Below are positions 16,246-25,650 of a stretch of DNA of 64,000 bases, in pieces; within the stretch, counting starts at the first letter, position 1; each line of letters opens with the position of its first letter. The DNA is from an uncultured Amylibacter sp. (lineage in GTDB: Bacteria; Pseudomonadota; Alphaproteobacteria; Rhodobacterales; Rhodobacteraceae). Both the position numbers and the translations under genes were made by a program. The DNA is taken from NCBI GenBank assembly GCA_947497475.1, contig CANMGS010000001.1, forward strand, positions 248,001 through 312,000, given 5' to 3'. Under the pieces are notes generated by a model. The model was not told the origin of the DNA and searched no databases. It saw only the letters and a program-made list of their open reading frames with translations.

Positions 16246-18401
16246 TACTTTTCCTTTACCAGTCTCAATGCATTTAAAGACACACAAATTGAGGACGCAG
16301 ACATTGCAATTGCAGCCAGTAATGGTGTGGCAAAGCCAAGTAATGCAATGGGAATAGCAACAAAGTTATAACCAGCCGAAATTGCAAAATTTTCTAATAT
16401 TCTCTGCTTGGCAGACTTAGCCAATACAATACATTCGGTAATTAAAGTCAGATCATCTTTTAGCAACACAAAATCAGAAGCGGCACGTGCAGCATCAATC
16501 GCTTTTGCAGGAGACATAGAAACACCAGCGGCAGCCAAAGCGGCTGTATCATTCAAACCATCCCCAATCATTAAGGTGTTGTCGCCAAAGCTTTTCAAAA
16601 TAGACAACTTTTGATCCGGAAGCGTGCTCCCGATTGCAGTATCAATATTTAATTTTTCAGCAAGCATATCTGTCGCTGATTGTGTGTCTCCTGATAATAA
16701 AACAACATTTAAACCGAGCTCTTTAAGCTGCGATATAGACGCAGCTGAAGACACTTTTAATGTATCTTCGAATAAGAATGGCACAGGCTCCTCATCACCA
16801 ATTGCAAGCCAGCATTGTACATAATCTGGTTTATTTTTAACTCCGATCCAATCAGCGCGGCCTAATTGGATGCGTTCTCCGTTCAGTTTGCATTGCAAAC
16901 CTTGCCCTGGAAGTTCTTCGATATCTGAAAGTGGCAATATAGTTTTGTCACCATAATATTTTAAAATCGCTTGTGATTGAGGGTGATCAGAATGACGAGT
17001 CAAGCTTGCAGCAATCTGTAATCTATACCCTGTTGGTGCATCACACACAGTCATTTCACCAGTCGTCAAAGTGCCTGTTTTATCAAAAATGACTGTATCA
17101 ACATCGACTAATCGCTCTAATGCAGCACCATCTTTGATGAGTATCCCTGCACGGTAAAGCCTACCACTTGCAGCTGTCATAACGGCAGGAACAGCCAAAC
17201 CTAATGCACATGGACAAGTGATGATCAATACAGCCGTTGCAATACCAATAGCTAAGCGCGTATCACCAGACCAAAGCTGCCAAAAAATGAATGCAGCTAA
17301 TGCTAATAAATGCACAACGGGTGCATAAAATTGTGCAGCACGGTCTGCGAGGGTTGTGTATTTAGTTTTCAGTGTTTCAGCTGTCGCAACCAATGCTTTT
17401 ATTTCAGCGAGTTTCGTTCCTTGCCCCGTTTTGGAAACACTCGCATAAAATGGTGCGCCAATATTAATAGTGCCGCTATAAACTACATCACCAACATTCA
17501 CCGGAACAGGCATCGTTTCGCCTGTTAGAAGCGATACATCCAATTCACTACGGCCATCGGCAACAGTTCCATCTATTGGGATACGCGCCCCGCGACGTAC
17601 GAGTATACGATCTCCTACACACAAAGTTTCAACGGGAACCGTTTTAACTATGCTTTCTTCGACAAGCTGCGCGCGTTGAACGTCTAATGCAGACAACTCA
17701 ACTGCAGCAGAGCGTGCTTTTGCACGTGTTTGATAATCTAAATAACGTCCAGCTAAGAGGAAAAACGTCAGTGATAGAGCCGCATCAAAATAAGCATGTC
17801 GACCACTGTATATGGTTTCATATAGCGACAAGGCACATGCCAGCAAAATCGCCAAGGAAATCGGGACATCCATATTCAAACGTTTTACGGATAAAGCAGC
17901 CCAAGCGTTCTTAAAGAAAGGTTGCGATGCATATGCAACTGTCGGCAAAGCAATAGCCGCAGAAACCCAATGTAAAAAGTCGCGTGTGATACCTTCTGCA
18001 CCAGCCCAGACTGATACAGATAACAACATCACATTCATTGCAGCGAAACCGGAAACGCCTAATTTGATAAGTAAAGCGCGCGAAGTCTCATCTGATTGCT
18101 GTTTTAAGGATTTACTATCAAGATAGTGGGCCTCAAACCCTAGGTTAGCTAAACGATCCAAAATCGTATCTTCAGCCAAATCTGCTATACGATGCTGCAC
18201 GGCAACCCGTTTAAGTGATAAGTTCACACGAGCGACATCGATATCTTCAAAGGCCATAAGACCCTTTTCAATCGTACTCATGCACCCTGCACAATGCATT
18301 GTTGGCACAGATAATTCTAAGGTATTAGCATCTTCGATCGTCTGTTCAATATAATCATGGGGAACACCCACACAGGCGGGACAAGCAGCAGTGGTCGTCA
18401 T
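16245..18401 (-). CDS. ccoI: Heavy-metal P-type ATPase CcoI (copper export for cbb3 assembly)
   Basis: 718 aa. N-terminal metal-binding domain with HCAGC, eight membrane helices, the transmembrane CPC motif (TCPCALGLAVPAVMTAASG), the phosphorylation site DKTGTLTTGEM, and the hinge MIGDGLNDTAALAAAGVSMS. The family (CcoI/FixI, CopA2-type) delivers copper for the haem-copper centre of cbb3 oxidase. An extra N-terminal CPAC pair (TAACPACVG) is typical of this group. It overlaps ccoH by 4 nt and ccoS by 1 nt. Confidence 0.95.
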   Translation of the reverse strand: MTTTAACPACVGVPHDYIEQTIEDANTLELSVPTMHCAGCMSTIEKGLMAFEDIDVARVNLSLKRVAVQHRIADLAEDTILDRLANLGFEAHYLDSKSLKQQSDETSRALLIKLGVSGFAAMNVMLLSVSVWAGAEGITRDFLHWVSAAIALPTVAYASQPFFKNAWAALSVKRLNMDVPISLAILLACALSLYETIYSGRHAYFDAALSLTFFLLAGRYLDYQTRAKARSAAVELSALDVQRAQLVEESIVKTVPVETLCVGDRILVRRGARIPIDGTVADGRSELDVSLLTGETMPVPVNVGDVVYSGTINIGAPFYASVSKTGQGTKLAEIKALVATAETLKTKYTTLADRAAQFYAPVVHLLALAAFIFWQLWSGDTRLAIGIATAVLIITCPCALGLAVPAVMTAASGRLYRAGILIKDGAALERLVDVDTVIFDKTGTLTTGEMTVCDAPTGYRLQIAASLTRHSDHPQSQAILKYYGDKTILPLSDIEELPGQGLQCKLNGERIQLGRADWIGVKNKPDYVQCWLAIGDEEPVPFLFEDTLKVSSAASISQLKELGLNVVLLSGDTQSATDMLAEKLNIDTAIGSTLPDQKLSILKSFGDNTLMIGDGLNDTAALAAAGVSMSPAKAIDAARAASDFVLLKDDLTLITECIVLAKSAKQRILENFAISAGYNFVAIPIALLGFATPLLAAIAMSASSICVSLNALRLVKEK

Positions 18402-18877
18402 GTTCCACCATCCAAAATCAACAACGGTATAGTTCTTTGGAAATCGGTACCATCAAGCGCCTTAGCGCGCAGTTGCACTTGCCAGTTTCCTTTTGGCAAA
18501 TCTATATCGGCAACATATTTCTTTCCGTCGAATTCAAGTGTCAAAATTTGGTCTGATTGGTACGATGTTGCCTTACCGACCCTTGCAGAAACACCTGGAA
18601 TAACAACGGCATTACCGTTGCTATGCTTTAAGTCCAGCACAATTCGACCATTAGAATACGAAACATCAGTTACCCAGCTTAATCGTTCTTGCGCCAATCT
18701 GCGTGTTTCAAAACTTTGTGCCTCAATATAGGGCTGTCTGGTTTCCAAGCCAGGAAAAGACCCAACGGCAGAATATACCAAAGCCAAATTAGCTCCAATT
18801 ATCGTCGCAAATGCTCCACAAAACATCAGTGCTACTTTACGTCCAGACAAAGGGCGTCGTATATGCGTCTCGGTCAT
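18398..18877 (-). CDS. ccoH: FixH/CcoH family protein
   Basis: 159 aa. One N-terminal membrane helix (KVALMFCGAFATIIGANLALV), then a periplasmic beta-rich domain with the family's ERLSWVTDVSYSNGRIVL and KYVADIDLPKGNWQVQLRA segments. Required for assembly and stability of the cbb3 oxidase. It overlaps both ccoG and ccoI by 4 nt, so translation of the three is coupled. Confidence 0.92.
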   Translation of the reverse strand: MTETHIRRPLSGRKVALMFCGAFATIIGANLALVYSAVGSFPGLETRQPYIEAQSFETRRLAQERLSWVTDVSYSNGRIVLDLKHSNGNAVVIPGVSARVGKATSYQSDQILTLEFDGKKYVADIDLPKGNWQVQLRAKALDGTDFQRTIPLLILDGGT

Positions 18878-20289
18878 TTTGCATCTCCTGCGAAAAAGCT
18901 GTCAGTATGCGCACGATCACCAGTACTTCGGTCTTCAACCCAAAATCGTACATCAGAACTGTCTATCTGGCTTGAATTATGCTCTGGCTTCGCGACAATA
19001 TACACTCGTTGATGTAGTATCTCGTCTGCAGGCACGACAACATTCAATTCATCTGTACCTTGAAGATCTAAACGCAAGGGTTCTTCGGTTTTAATTGATA
19101 TATGAAATACCCGTTCTTGCCCAGATTGGTTCCGTATTTTTAAATCATACGCATTGCGTACAGACCCATCAGATAACTTTACAAAACGCGGGTTTCTGTC
19201 TGGTTTAATCGTAGCTGAAAAATCTGATCGGATAAAAAGCGCCACAACCATAGCGACGCCAATACTTGCCCATAATCCAAAATAAATAAAATTACGCAGA
19301 CGTAGAACATGATTCCAAATTGATTTGGGAGGATTGCCAGCACGTTCCAAAGGTTCATCACTTAAAGCACAGTAATCGATAAGCCCCCGCGGCTTGCCAA
19401 TCTTTTCCATCATAGTATCACAAGCATCTATACATAGTGCGCAGGTAATACATTCCACCTGCTGGCCATCCCGTATATCGATACCTTGCGGGCATACATT
19501 CACACATGCCATGCAATCAATACAATCACCCTCTGCCTTACCTAACTTACCACGTGGTTCCCCGCGCCAATCACGATAAGAGACCGTCAGAGAATCTTCA
19601 TCCATCATTGCAGCCTGAATGCGAGGCCAAGGGCACATATATGTGCAAACTTGTTCTCTTAAAAATCCACCAAAAATAAATGTTGTAGCGGTAAGAACAG
19701 CAATCGTTCCATAGGCAACAAATGCAGCATTCCCAGTAATTAAATCATGAAATAATGTTGGCGCGTCAGCAAAATAAAAAACCCAAGCGCCACCTGTGGC
19801 AATCGCGATTATAAGCCATAAGGTCCACTTCGTAAGACGCAAACGTGTTTTTCGAAAACTAATATCCGCACGCAAAAGTCTGATACGTTCGTTGCGATCA
19901 CCTTCCACCCATCGCTCGACTAATATGAACAAATCTGTCCAAACCGTTTGTGGGCATGCATAGCCACACCAAACACGCCCCAAAGCAGCAGTGAATAAGA
20001 ACAGACCCAGACCCGCCATAATAAGCAAACCAGCCACAAAATATAGTTCATGCGGCCAAATTTCGATCCAGAAAAAGAAAAACCGAGCATTCGCCATATC
20101 AACTAAAACAGCTTGATCTGGTAGGTTCGGCCCTCTGTCCCAACGGATCCATGGGGTGATATAGTATATTCCCAGTGTGAAAATCATCAGCCACCACTTT
20201 AAGCGGCGGTACCAACCACTAACCCGTTGTGGGAAAACTGGTTCGCGCCCTTCAAATAACCGAGGTGGTTGCTCTGTTTGGGTTGTCAT
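18874..20289 (-). CDS. ccoG: Cytochrome c oxidase accessory protein CcoG (RdxA/FixG)
   Basis: 471 aa, polytopic membrane iron-sulfur protein. Membrane helices alternate with a NosR/NapH-type cysteine stretch (CGYACPQTVW), then two 4Fe-4S motifs (CIDCMACVNVCP and CITCALCIDACD), with a C-terminal immunoglobulin-like periplasmic domain. CcoG reduces copper for cbb3 oxidase biogenesis. First gene of ccoGHIS. An FNR-like box lies about 58 bp upstream of the start, so the operon probably has its own oxygen-regulated promoter besides any readthrough from ccoP. Confidence 0.95.
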   Translation of the reverse strand: MTTQTEQPPRLFEGREPVFPQRVSGWYRRLKWWLMIFTLGIYYITPWIRWDRGPNLPDQAVLVDMANARFFFFWIEIWPHELYFVAGLLIMAGLGLFLFTAALGRVWCGYACPQTVWTDLFILVERWVEGDRNERIRLLRADISFRKTRLRLTKWTLWLIIAIATGGAWVFYFADAPTLFHDLITGNAAFVAYGTIAVLTATTFIFGGFLREQVCTYMCPWPRIQAAMMDEDSLTVSYRDWRGEPRGKLGKAEGDCIDCMACVNVCPQGIDIRDGQQVECITCALCIDACDTMMEKIGKPRGLIDYCALSDEPLERAGNPPKSIWNHVLRLRNFIYFGLWASIGVAMVVALFIRSDFSATIKPDRNPRFVKLSDGSVRNAYDLKIRNQSGQERVFHISIKTEEPLRLDLQGTDELNVVVPADEILHQRVYIVAKPEHNSSQIDSSDVRFWVEDRSTGDRAHTDSFFAGDAK

Positions 20290-20346
20290 AAGGATACCCT
20301 TTTGTCCTGTTCACTATGACTATTATCTGGATACAAAATTCCATCC

Positions 20347-20360
20347 ATGATGTAGATCAA
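20347..20360. promoter_or_regulatory. FNR-like box upstream of ccoG
   Basis: ATGAT-GTAG-ATCAA matches the FNR consensus TTGAT-N4-ATCAA at 9 of 10 positions. It lies about 58 bp upstream of the ccoG start, close to the distance seen upstream of ccoN. It is the natural site for FnrL activation of ccoGHIS at low oxygen. Confidence 0.6.
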
Positions 20361-20374
20361 GTTTGATAATTTTA

Positions 20375-20408
20375 CACCAGCCCTAATCTGAACAGGACAG
20401 GGCTGGTG
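20375..20408 (-). terminator. Strong hairpin after ccoP
   Basis: Perfect 10-bp stem (CACCAGCCCT / AGGGCTGGTG) with a 14-nt loop, 20 nt past the ccoP stop. On the minus strand it is followed by TAAAATTATC rather than a long U run. It is therefore either a weak terminator separating ccoNOQP from ccoGHIS or an mRNA-stabilising 3' hairpin. Confidence 0.55.
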
Positions 20409-20428
20409 AAGGTTCGTGGAAGGGAACC

Positions 20429-21289
20429 TTATTCTCCGCCACCAAGTTGATGTACGTAGAATGTCACTTGTTTGATTTGAGCTTCTGTAATGCGCCCTTG
20501 CCATGCTGGCATTACACCAAAGCGACTATTTGTTATGGATTCTGTGACTGTTTCAACATCACCACCATAGAGCCAAAGTGCATCAGCTAAATTCGGAGCA
20601 CCTTGTTCTACGTCCCCTAATCCAGCGTCCCCATGACAAGAAGAACAATTATCACCAAACGAAATCTTGCCTTGCGCTGCTGCTGCCTTGTCATATTCTT
20701 GCCCAGAAATTAACGACACATATTGCGCTAAATTTGCAATTTCTTCGCTTTCCAAAATCTCACCAAACTTAGGCATTTCAGAATACCTTGTGTCCTCATC
20801 TGCATCATGGCGAATGCCGTGGCGAACAGTGAGTGCAATAGACTCTATGTTCCCGCCCCATAACCAATCATCGTCTTGCAAATTTGGATAACCTTTAAAA
20901 CCTTGTGCACCCGCACCATGGCACTGCGCACAATATGTTCTAAAGACAGCACCACCACCAGCTGTAGCAAACCGCGATAGTTCTGGATCAGCAGAGATTT
21001 CCGCCAATGGTGTGGCCAATAGCTTGGCCTCAATGGCCGCATTTTGCCCATTCACAAGCTCAATATTCTCACGAACTTCTCCGCGTGACGAATACTCTAA
21101 CAATCCTGGAGTTGCACCTTTCAATAAAGGTATTGCGGGATATGCAATCACATATCCGACTGAAAAAACAATAGTCAGATAAAACGTCCACAACCACCAC
21201 CTTGGCATTGGTTTATCATATTCACGAATACCGTCCCATTCATGGCCAGTTGTTGGATAATCTTCGTCATTCATTTTCTTCTTGCGCAT
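20429..21289 (-). CDS. ccoP: cbb3-type cytochrome oxidase subunit III CcoP (dihaem cytochrome c)
   Basis: 286 aa. N-terminal FixP domain with HEWDGIREYDKPMPRWWLWTFY and one membrane helix, then two c-type haem sites (CAQCHGAGAQG and CSSCHGDAGLG) with their distal methionines. It passes electrons to the catalytic subunit from the periplasmic side. The ATG at 21287-21289 follows a perfect GGAGGT ribosome-binding site; the frame open to 21382 runs into ccoQ and was not used. Third electron-transfer subunit of ccoNOQP. Confidence 0.95.
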   Translation of the reverse strand: MRKKKMNDEDYPTTGHEWDGIREYDKPMPRWWLWTFYLTIVFSVGYVIAYPAIPLLKGATPGLLEYSSRGEVRENIELVNGQNAAIEAKLLATPLAEISADPELSRFATAGGGAVFRTYCAQCHGAGAQGFKGYPNLQDDDWLWGGNIESIALTVRHGIRHDADEDTRYSEMPKFGEILESEEIANLAQYVSLISGQEYDKAAAAQGKISFGDNCSSCHGDAGLGDVEQGAPNLADALWLYGGDVETVTESITNSRFGVMPAWQGRITEAQIKQVTFYVHQLGGGE

Positions 21290-21290
21290 T

Positions 21291-21503
21291 TTACACCTCC
21301 AACTTTTTGTTGGACTTTGAGCGTTTGTTAGATGTCGAACTATCTTTGTATTGCTCTTCATTGAAAGGAATATTGGCTGCATCTATATGCTGTTGCTTTG
21401 CTCCAGGACGAAACAACAACAATATAGCACCAATAAAGAAAGCCATCATTGCAAGCAGAGCCCAGCTATCAGCAAACTCTCTTAATATAGAATATGTATC
21501 CAT
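21291..21503 (-). CDS. ccoQ: cbb3-type cytochrome oxidase subunit CcoQ (FixQ)
   Basis: 70 aa. One membrane helix (SWALLAMMAFFIGAILLLFRPG) followed by a charged cytoplasmic tail with the AANIPFNEE segment typical of CcoQ. It stabilises the cbb3 complex. The tail (about residues 50-70) is unusually rich in serine and lysine. It sits in the standard place between ccoO and ccoP. Confidence 0.92.
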   Translation of the reverse strand: MDTYSILREFADSWALLAMMAFFIGAILLLFRPGAKQQHIDAANIPFNEEQYKDSSTSNKRSKSNKKLEV

Positions 21504-21512
21504 AATGACCTC

Positions 21513-22238
21513 CTATCGACTTATTTCAGGTTGGAATGTGGAAAAGTCGACGAGCGTACCAAGCATTTGCAAGTATGCGACCAATGCATCCATTTCGGTT
21601 AACTCATCTTGTCCATCGAAATTACGAACCTGTGCCTTGGGATAACGTGCAACCATTTCTTCCCAATCGCCATCAGGATCGACTTGGACTTTAAAATCAG
21701 CTTCAGCGTTTTCGATCATTTCCTCTGTATAGGGAACACCAACACGAGAATTGGCAATCAACAAAGCTTTACTCTCTTCTGGTTTCAACTTGTTATTCAA
21801 CAAAAACCCATAAGTCGGCATAATGCTTTCAGGTACAACCGATCGTGGATCCGCCAAGTGATCAACATGCCACTCATCTGAATAACGCGCGCCAACACGT
21901 GCTAAATCGGGTCCAGTTCGTTTTGATCCCCATTGGAACGGATGATCGTATACGCTTTCAACTGCCAATGAGTAATGACCATAGCGTTCTACCTCATCTC
22001 GCAATGGGCGGATCATTTGACTGTGGCACGTATAGCAACCTTCACGAATATAAATGTTGCGCCCTTCTAGCTCCAATGGTGTGTAAGGGCGCATCCCTTC
22101 TACTTTCTCGATCGTGTTTTCCAAGTAAAACAATGGTGCAATTTCGACGATACCACCGATAGAGACGACACCAAGGCTAAGCACCATTAAAAGGGTTGCG
22201 TTACGCTCTACTTTTTTGTGATTTTTTAAAAAAGACAT
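21513..22238 (-). CDS. ccoO: cbb3-type cytochrome oxidase subunit II CcoO (monohaem cytochrome c)
   Basis: 241 aa, usual length. N-terminal membrane anchor ([22 protein letters not shown]), then the [20 protein letters not shown] haem-binding region and [21 protein letters not shown]. It relays electrons from CcoP to the binuclear centre of CcoN. Second gene of the operon, 11 nt from ccoN. Confidence 0.95.
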   Translation of the reverse strand: MSFLKNHKKVERNATLLMVLSLGVVSIGGIVEIAPLFYLENTIEKVEGMRPYTPLELEGRNIYIREGCYTCHSQMIRPLRDEVERYGHYSLAVESVYDHPFQWGSKRTGPDLARVGARYSDEWHVDHLADPRSVVPESIMPTYGFLLNNKLKPEESKALLIANSRVGVPYTEEMIENAEADFKVQVDPDGDWEEMVARYPKAQVRNFDGQDELTEMDALVAYLQMLGTLVDFSTFQPEISR

Positions 22239-22249
22239 GGGCTTGCTCC

Positions 22250-23848
22250 TTATTCAGCTGGAACTGCAGAAGCAGTATTAGATGTATGTTTCCGTTCACC
22301 AGCTCCTGTGGCTGTTAACCACAGGTTTACGCACATGATAATCGCACCGGCCAGATACATCAGGCCACCTGTTCCGCGGACGACATACATTGGGAATTTA
22401 GCTGCGACCGTATCCGCAAAAGAATTTACCAAGAAACCTTGTGCATCAACTTCGCGCCACATCAAGCCTTCCATAATACCAGTCACCCACATAGATGCGG
22501 CATAGAAAATAATGCCGATAGTCGCTAACCAGAAATGCCAGTTTACCATGCTTAAAGAATACAAACTGTCACGATTCCATAGACGTGGAGTTAGGTAATA
22601 AAGCGCTGCAAATGTGATCATACCGTTCCAACCAAGCGCGCCAGAATGTACGTGCCCAATTGTCCAGTCTGTATAGTGTGACAGTGAGTTCACAACTTTG
22701 ATAGACATTACGGGGCCTTCAAATGTGGACATGCCATAGAATGCAAGGCTGATCACCATCATCTTTAGTACTGGATCAGTCCGCAATTTATCCCAAGCGC
22801 CGTTCAAGGTCATCAAACCGTTGATCATACCGCCCCAGCTTGGCATCCAAAGCATAATGGAAAACACCATACCAAGCGTCTGTGCCCAATCAGGAAGCGC
22901 AGTGTAGTGCAGATGGTGTGGGCCTGCCCAGATGTAGAGGAAAATCAAAGACCAAAAGTGGATAATAGATAGTTTATAGCTAAACACAGGCTTATTTGCT
23001 TGCTTAGGCACAAAGTAATACATCATCCCTAGAAAACCAGCAGTCAGGAAGAAGCCAACTGCATTGTGGCCATACCACCACTGGGTCAAAGCATCTTGGA
23101 CACCAGAGAATAGCTGCACAGACTTAGAACCAAATATTGAAACAGGCATGCTCAGATTGTTAACGATATGCAGCATTGCCACAGTTACGATAAAAGCTAA
23201 GAAGAACCAGTTTGCGACATATATATGCGGCTCTTTACGTTTGATAAGCGTTCCTAAAAATACCGCCAAATACGCAACCCAAACAAGGGTAAGCCAAATA
23301 TCCACATACCATTCTGGCTCTGCATATTCTTTTGATTGTGTTGCACCCAGCAGATACCCTGTTGCAGCCAACACGATAAACAACTGATATCCCCAAAAGA
23401 CAAACCAGCATAGGTTACCACCCCAGAGGCGCGCGCCAGATGTTCGCTGAACGATATAGAAAGACGTTGCGATTAAAGCATTACCCCCAAACGCAAAAAT
23501 AACAGCAGATGTGTGTAAAGGACGCAAACGCCCAAAAGTTGTAAAAGGTAAATCAAGGTTCAAAGCGGGAAATGCTAATTGAAATGCGATATAGACCCCA
23601 ACAAGAAAGCCTGCCAAACCCCAAAAAGAAGTTGCTATCACACCCGCACGCACAACATCGTCTTGATATCCTGTTGATGTAACAGCGATAGGCTCACCGA
23701 CCTGTCGCACACTGCGGATGAACATATAGAACGCACAAAGCGCTATAATAAAGGCATGTATTGAGTATGCCCAATCCAAACCAAAATTAGCTGCCATAAC
23801 TGCAAACAGAGTTATGAACGCAAAAGTTAAAATTTTCAAAATATCCAT
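22250..23848 (-). CDS. ccoN: cbb3-type cytochrome oxidase catalytic subunit I CcoN
   Basis: 532 aa, about 12 membrane helices with the conserved haem and copper histidines ([67 protein letters not shown]). Reduces oxygen to water with very high affinity and pumps protons. It begins the ccoNOQP operon. Upstream is a GAAGG ribosome-binding site, a TATGTT -10 candidate (23879-23884) and a perfect FNR box centred about 31 bp before it, the class II layout. Confidence 0.97.
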   Translation of the reverse strand: MDILKILTFAFITLFAVMAANFGLDWAYSIHAFIIALCAFYMFIRSVRQVGEPIAVTSTGYQDDVVRAGVIATSFWGLAGFLVGVYIAFQLAFPALNLDLPFTTFGRLRPLHTSAVIFAFGGNALIATSFYIVQRTSGARLWGGNLCWFVFWGYQLFIVLAATGYLLGATQSKEYAEPEWYVDIWLTLVWVAYLAVFLGTLIKRKEPHIYVANWFFLAFIVTVAMLHIVNNLSMPVSIFGSKSVQLFSGVQDALTQWWYGHNAVGFFLTAGFLGMMYYFVPKQANKPVFSYKLSIIHFWSLIFLYIWAGPHHLHYTALPDWAQTLGMVFSIMLWMPSWGGMINGLMTLNGAWDKLRTDPVLKMMVISLAFYGMSTFEGPVMSIKVVNSLSHYTDWTIGHVHSGALGWNGMITFAALYYLTPRLWNRDSLYSLSMVNWHFWLATIGIIFYAASMWVTGIMEGLMWREVDAQGFLVNSFADTVAAKFPMYVVRGTGGLMYLAGAIIMCVNLWLTATGAGERKHTSNTASAVPAE

Positions 23849-23907
23849 ATCAAGGCCTTCGTTGTCCTGTTCTGAACAACATATGCGTAAGAAATCGCAT
23901 TCGTTCT

Positions 23908-23921
23908 TTGATCCAGATCAA
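23908..23921. promoter_or_regulatory. FNR box shared by ccoN and the universal stress gene
   Basis: TTGAT-CCAG-ATCAA is a perfect FNR consensus, centred 60-66 bp from both divergent start codons. On the ccoN side a TATGTT -10 candidate lies about 31 bp from its centre, giving the -41.5 position of FNR class II promoters. Confidence 0.85.
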
Positions 23922-23975
23922 AGTTTTAAGAACCGTTTAAGATTAGTCCTTCTTCTAATACTGAGGAGTTTTGAT

Positions 23976-24815
23976 ATGAGTTATAAATCTATACTTGGAA
24001 TTTGGGACGGTAAGAAAAGCAGTCTAGCCGCTTTAAACACGGCAATGGAACTCACATCAGCAGCGGATGGTCATCTGCACATCATATGCCCCGCATATAT
24101 TAGAGTACCCAGTCACGATGGGTTTCCATATTCAGAGCTTCCAACATCACTGAGCATAAGTGAGCGTGAAGGGGCCATGGAAAAGGTCGATAAACTAAAG
24201 CCCGAGGCCGAAAAGCTAGCCAAAAATTGCAGTATATCATTTAGCGTCGAAGCCCCTATTCTAAACCGTGATCAGCTTGGCGGTTTTATGGCCAACGCAG
24301 CACGTTTTTGCGATCTTGTTGTTTTACCCCAACCTTTTGGGTCAGATCGCGGAACAGCCGATGAAAAGATTACCGAGGGCACACTATTATCTTCTGCATG
24401 CCCGATCTTAATCGTTCCAGAAACGATGCAAAACAAAGTAAATATGAATGCCGTCATCGCTTGGGATGGTAGTGATGAATCATTACATGCAGTTCGCGCA
24501 GCAATGCCTTTTCTACGCCAAGCTGAAAATGTTGATGTCATCACTGTCTGTAACAAAAACAAAAAAGATGTGCAGGGAAGCACAACAGAACTGGCACTCT
24601 TTCTGTCGCGTCATAGGATCAACAGTAACATCAACATCTTGCCAAAGACTCTGCCAAAAGTTTCAGATGAAATTCGTACGCGAGCCAAACATTTAAATGC
24701 CGATTTAATTATCATGGGTGGCTATAGCCACTCACCACTTCGAGAATTTTTCTTTGGCGGTGCCACACGTGAAATGATGCACAAAAGTGATATACCTATA
24801 CTGATGGCTCAATAG
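23976..24815 (+). CDS. Tandem-domain universal stress protein (UspA family)
   Basis: 279 aa, two Usp domains (about 1-140 and 150-279). The second ends with the ATP-binding signature (LIIMGGYSHSPLREFFFGGATREMM); the first keeps only part of it (CDLVVLPQPFGSDRGTADEK). The ATG at 23976 has GAGGAG at good spacing, whereas a longer frame from 23814 crosses the promoter. Divergent from ccoN across a shared FNR box, so probably induced at low oxygen. Such Usp genes often accompany fnr-cco loci in Rhodobacterales. Confidence 0.9.
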   Translation: MSYKSILGIWDGKKSSLAALNTAMELTSAADGHLHIICPAYIRVPSHDGFPYSELPTSLSISEREGAMEKVDKLKPEAEKLAKNCSISFSVEAPILNRDQLGGFMANAARFCDLVVLPQPFGSDRGTADEKITEGTLLSSACPILIVPETMQNKVNMNAVIAWDGSDESLHAVRAAMPFLRQAENVDVITVCNKNKKDVQGSTTELALFLSRHRINSNINILPKTLPKVSDEIRTRAKHLNADLIIMGGYSHSPLREFFFGGATREMMHKSDIPILMAQ

Positions 24816-24827
24816 TTATCTCATTTA

Positions 24828-25583
24828 CTAAGTGAAATACCCACCATCAGCATCGTCGCCTGTTTCATTCAGCAAACGGTTGACGTCTTTTACGACAACA
24901 TGACGTTTTTTCTCTAAACTGATGACGCCATCTTTTTTCAATGCATTGATCTGCCGGCTCACAGTCTCAAGCGTTAAGCCTAAATAATCAGCCATAGCTT
25001 CACGCGTTAAACTCAACTCGAATTTCAGATTGCTAGCCTGCTCTATCTGTACAAGCGTATTTTGGCGTTTCGCAATTATCATCAGTAAACTCGATATTTT
25101 TTCGCGTGCTGTTTTACGCCCAAGTAAAAGCATCCATTCACGCGCAGCATCTAATTCATCTAAAGCCATTTCAAGCATGCGCTCACGCAAACGCGGTGTT
25201 TGTTCCAACATTTTCTCAAAAGGCCTACGCGCAAACTTACATAATGTAACGCTTGTTGTCGCCTCGACATCGAATGCTGCGTATTCACGTCCAGGACGAC
25301 CCACAAAATCGCTTGGCAATAACAACCCAACCATCTGCCGGCGTCCATCTTCCATCGTTTGCGATAAGCTAGCCACACCCGTAACAACAGACCCTACAAA
25401 CTCCATCTCATCGCCTGCCATAATAATGGTTTCACCAGCATTATAAGTTTTATAAGACTTCATTGCTTCTAACATGAGCAATTCTGTTTTTTCGCAATAT
25501 GCGCATACAGCACGGTGTTGTATTGGACAATCCGCACAAGAATCGGCTTTTTTATTCTGTGATATTTGAGGTGTAGCTTGCAT
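24828..25583 (-). CDS. fnrL: Crp/Fnr-family oxygen-sensing regulator FnrL
   Basis: 251 aa from ATG 25581-25583; a TTG four codons upstream is less likely. The N-terminus has the iron-sulfur cysteine cluster CADCPIQHRAVCAYC, and a further cysteine (TSVTLCKFARRP) corresponds to the central ligand of FNR. A cNMP-fold domain and C-terminal helix-turn-helix follow (LTREAMADYLGLTLETVSRQINALKK), with the E-x-x-SR recognition residues for TTGAT half-sites. It binds a [4Fe-4S] cluster without oxygen and activates microaerobic genes. An FNR box lies 22-35 bp upstream of its own start. Confidence 0.93.
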   Translation of the reverse strand: MQATPQISQNKKADSCADCPIQHRAVCAYCEKTELLMLEAMKSYKTYNAGETIIMAGDEMEFVGSVVTGVASLSQTMEDGRRQMVGLLLPSDFVGRPGREYAAFDVEATTSVTLCKFARRPFEKMLEQTPRLRERMLEMALDELDAAREWMLLLGRKTAREKISSLLMIIAKRQNTLVQIEQASNLKFELSLTREAMADYLGLTLETVSRQINALKKDGVISLEKKRHVVVKDVNRLLNETGDDADGGYFT

Positions 25584-25604
25584 ACAATTATTCAATAGTA
25601 ATAA

Positions 25605-25618
25605 TTGATCCAGATCAA
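25605..25618. promoter_or_regulatory. FNR box between fnrL and hemN
   Basis: TTGAT-CCAG-ATCAA, identical to the site in front of ccoN including the spacer. Its centre is about 31 bp from a TATTAT hexamer in front of hemN, the class II activation layout. On the other side it overlaps the likely fnrL promoter, consistent with autoregulation. Confidence 0.85.
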
Positions 25619-25639
25619 GTCGCCCTACTGCAAGCGCGG

Positions 25640-25645
25640 TATTAT
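25640..25645 (+). promoter_or_regulatory. hemN -10 element candidate
   Basis: TATTAT placed 31 bp from the FNR box centre. The implied transcription start is at about 25652, essentially at the hemN ATG (25651), and no Shine-Dalgarno is seen. A leaderless transcript is implied. Confidence 0.5.
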
Positions 25646-25650
25646 GCCAT

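Noticed and set aside
20356-20366. ATCAAGTTTGAT as an FNR site
   Set aside because: The half-sites are in inverted order and wrong spacing; the overlapping ATGAT-GTAG-ATCAA fits the consensus instead.
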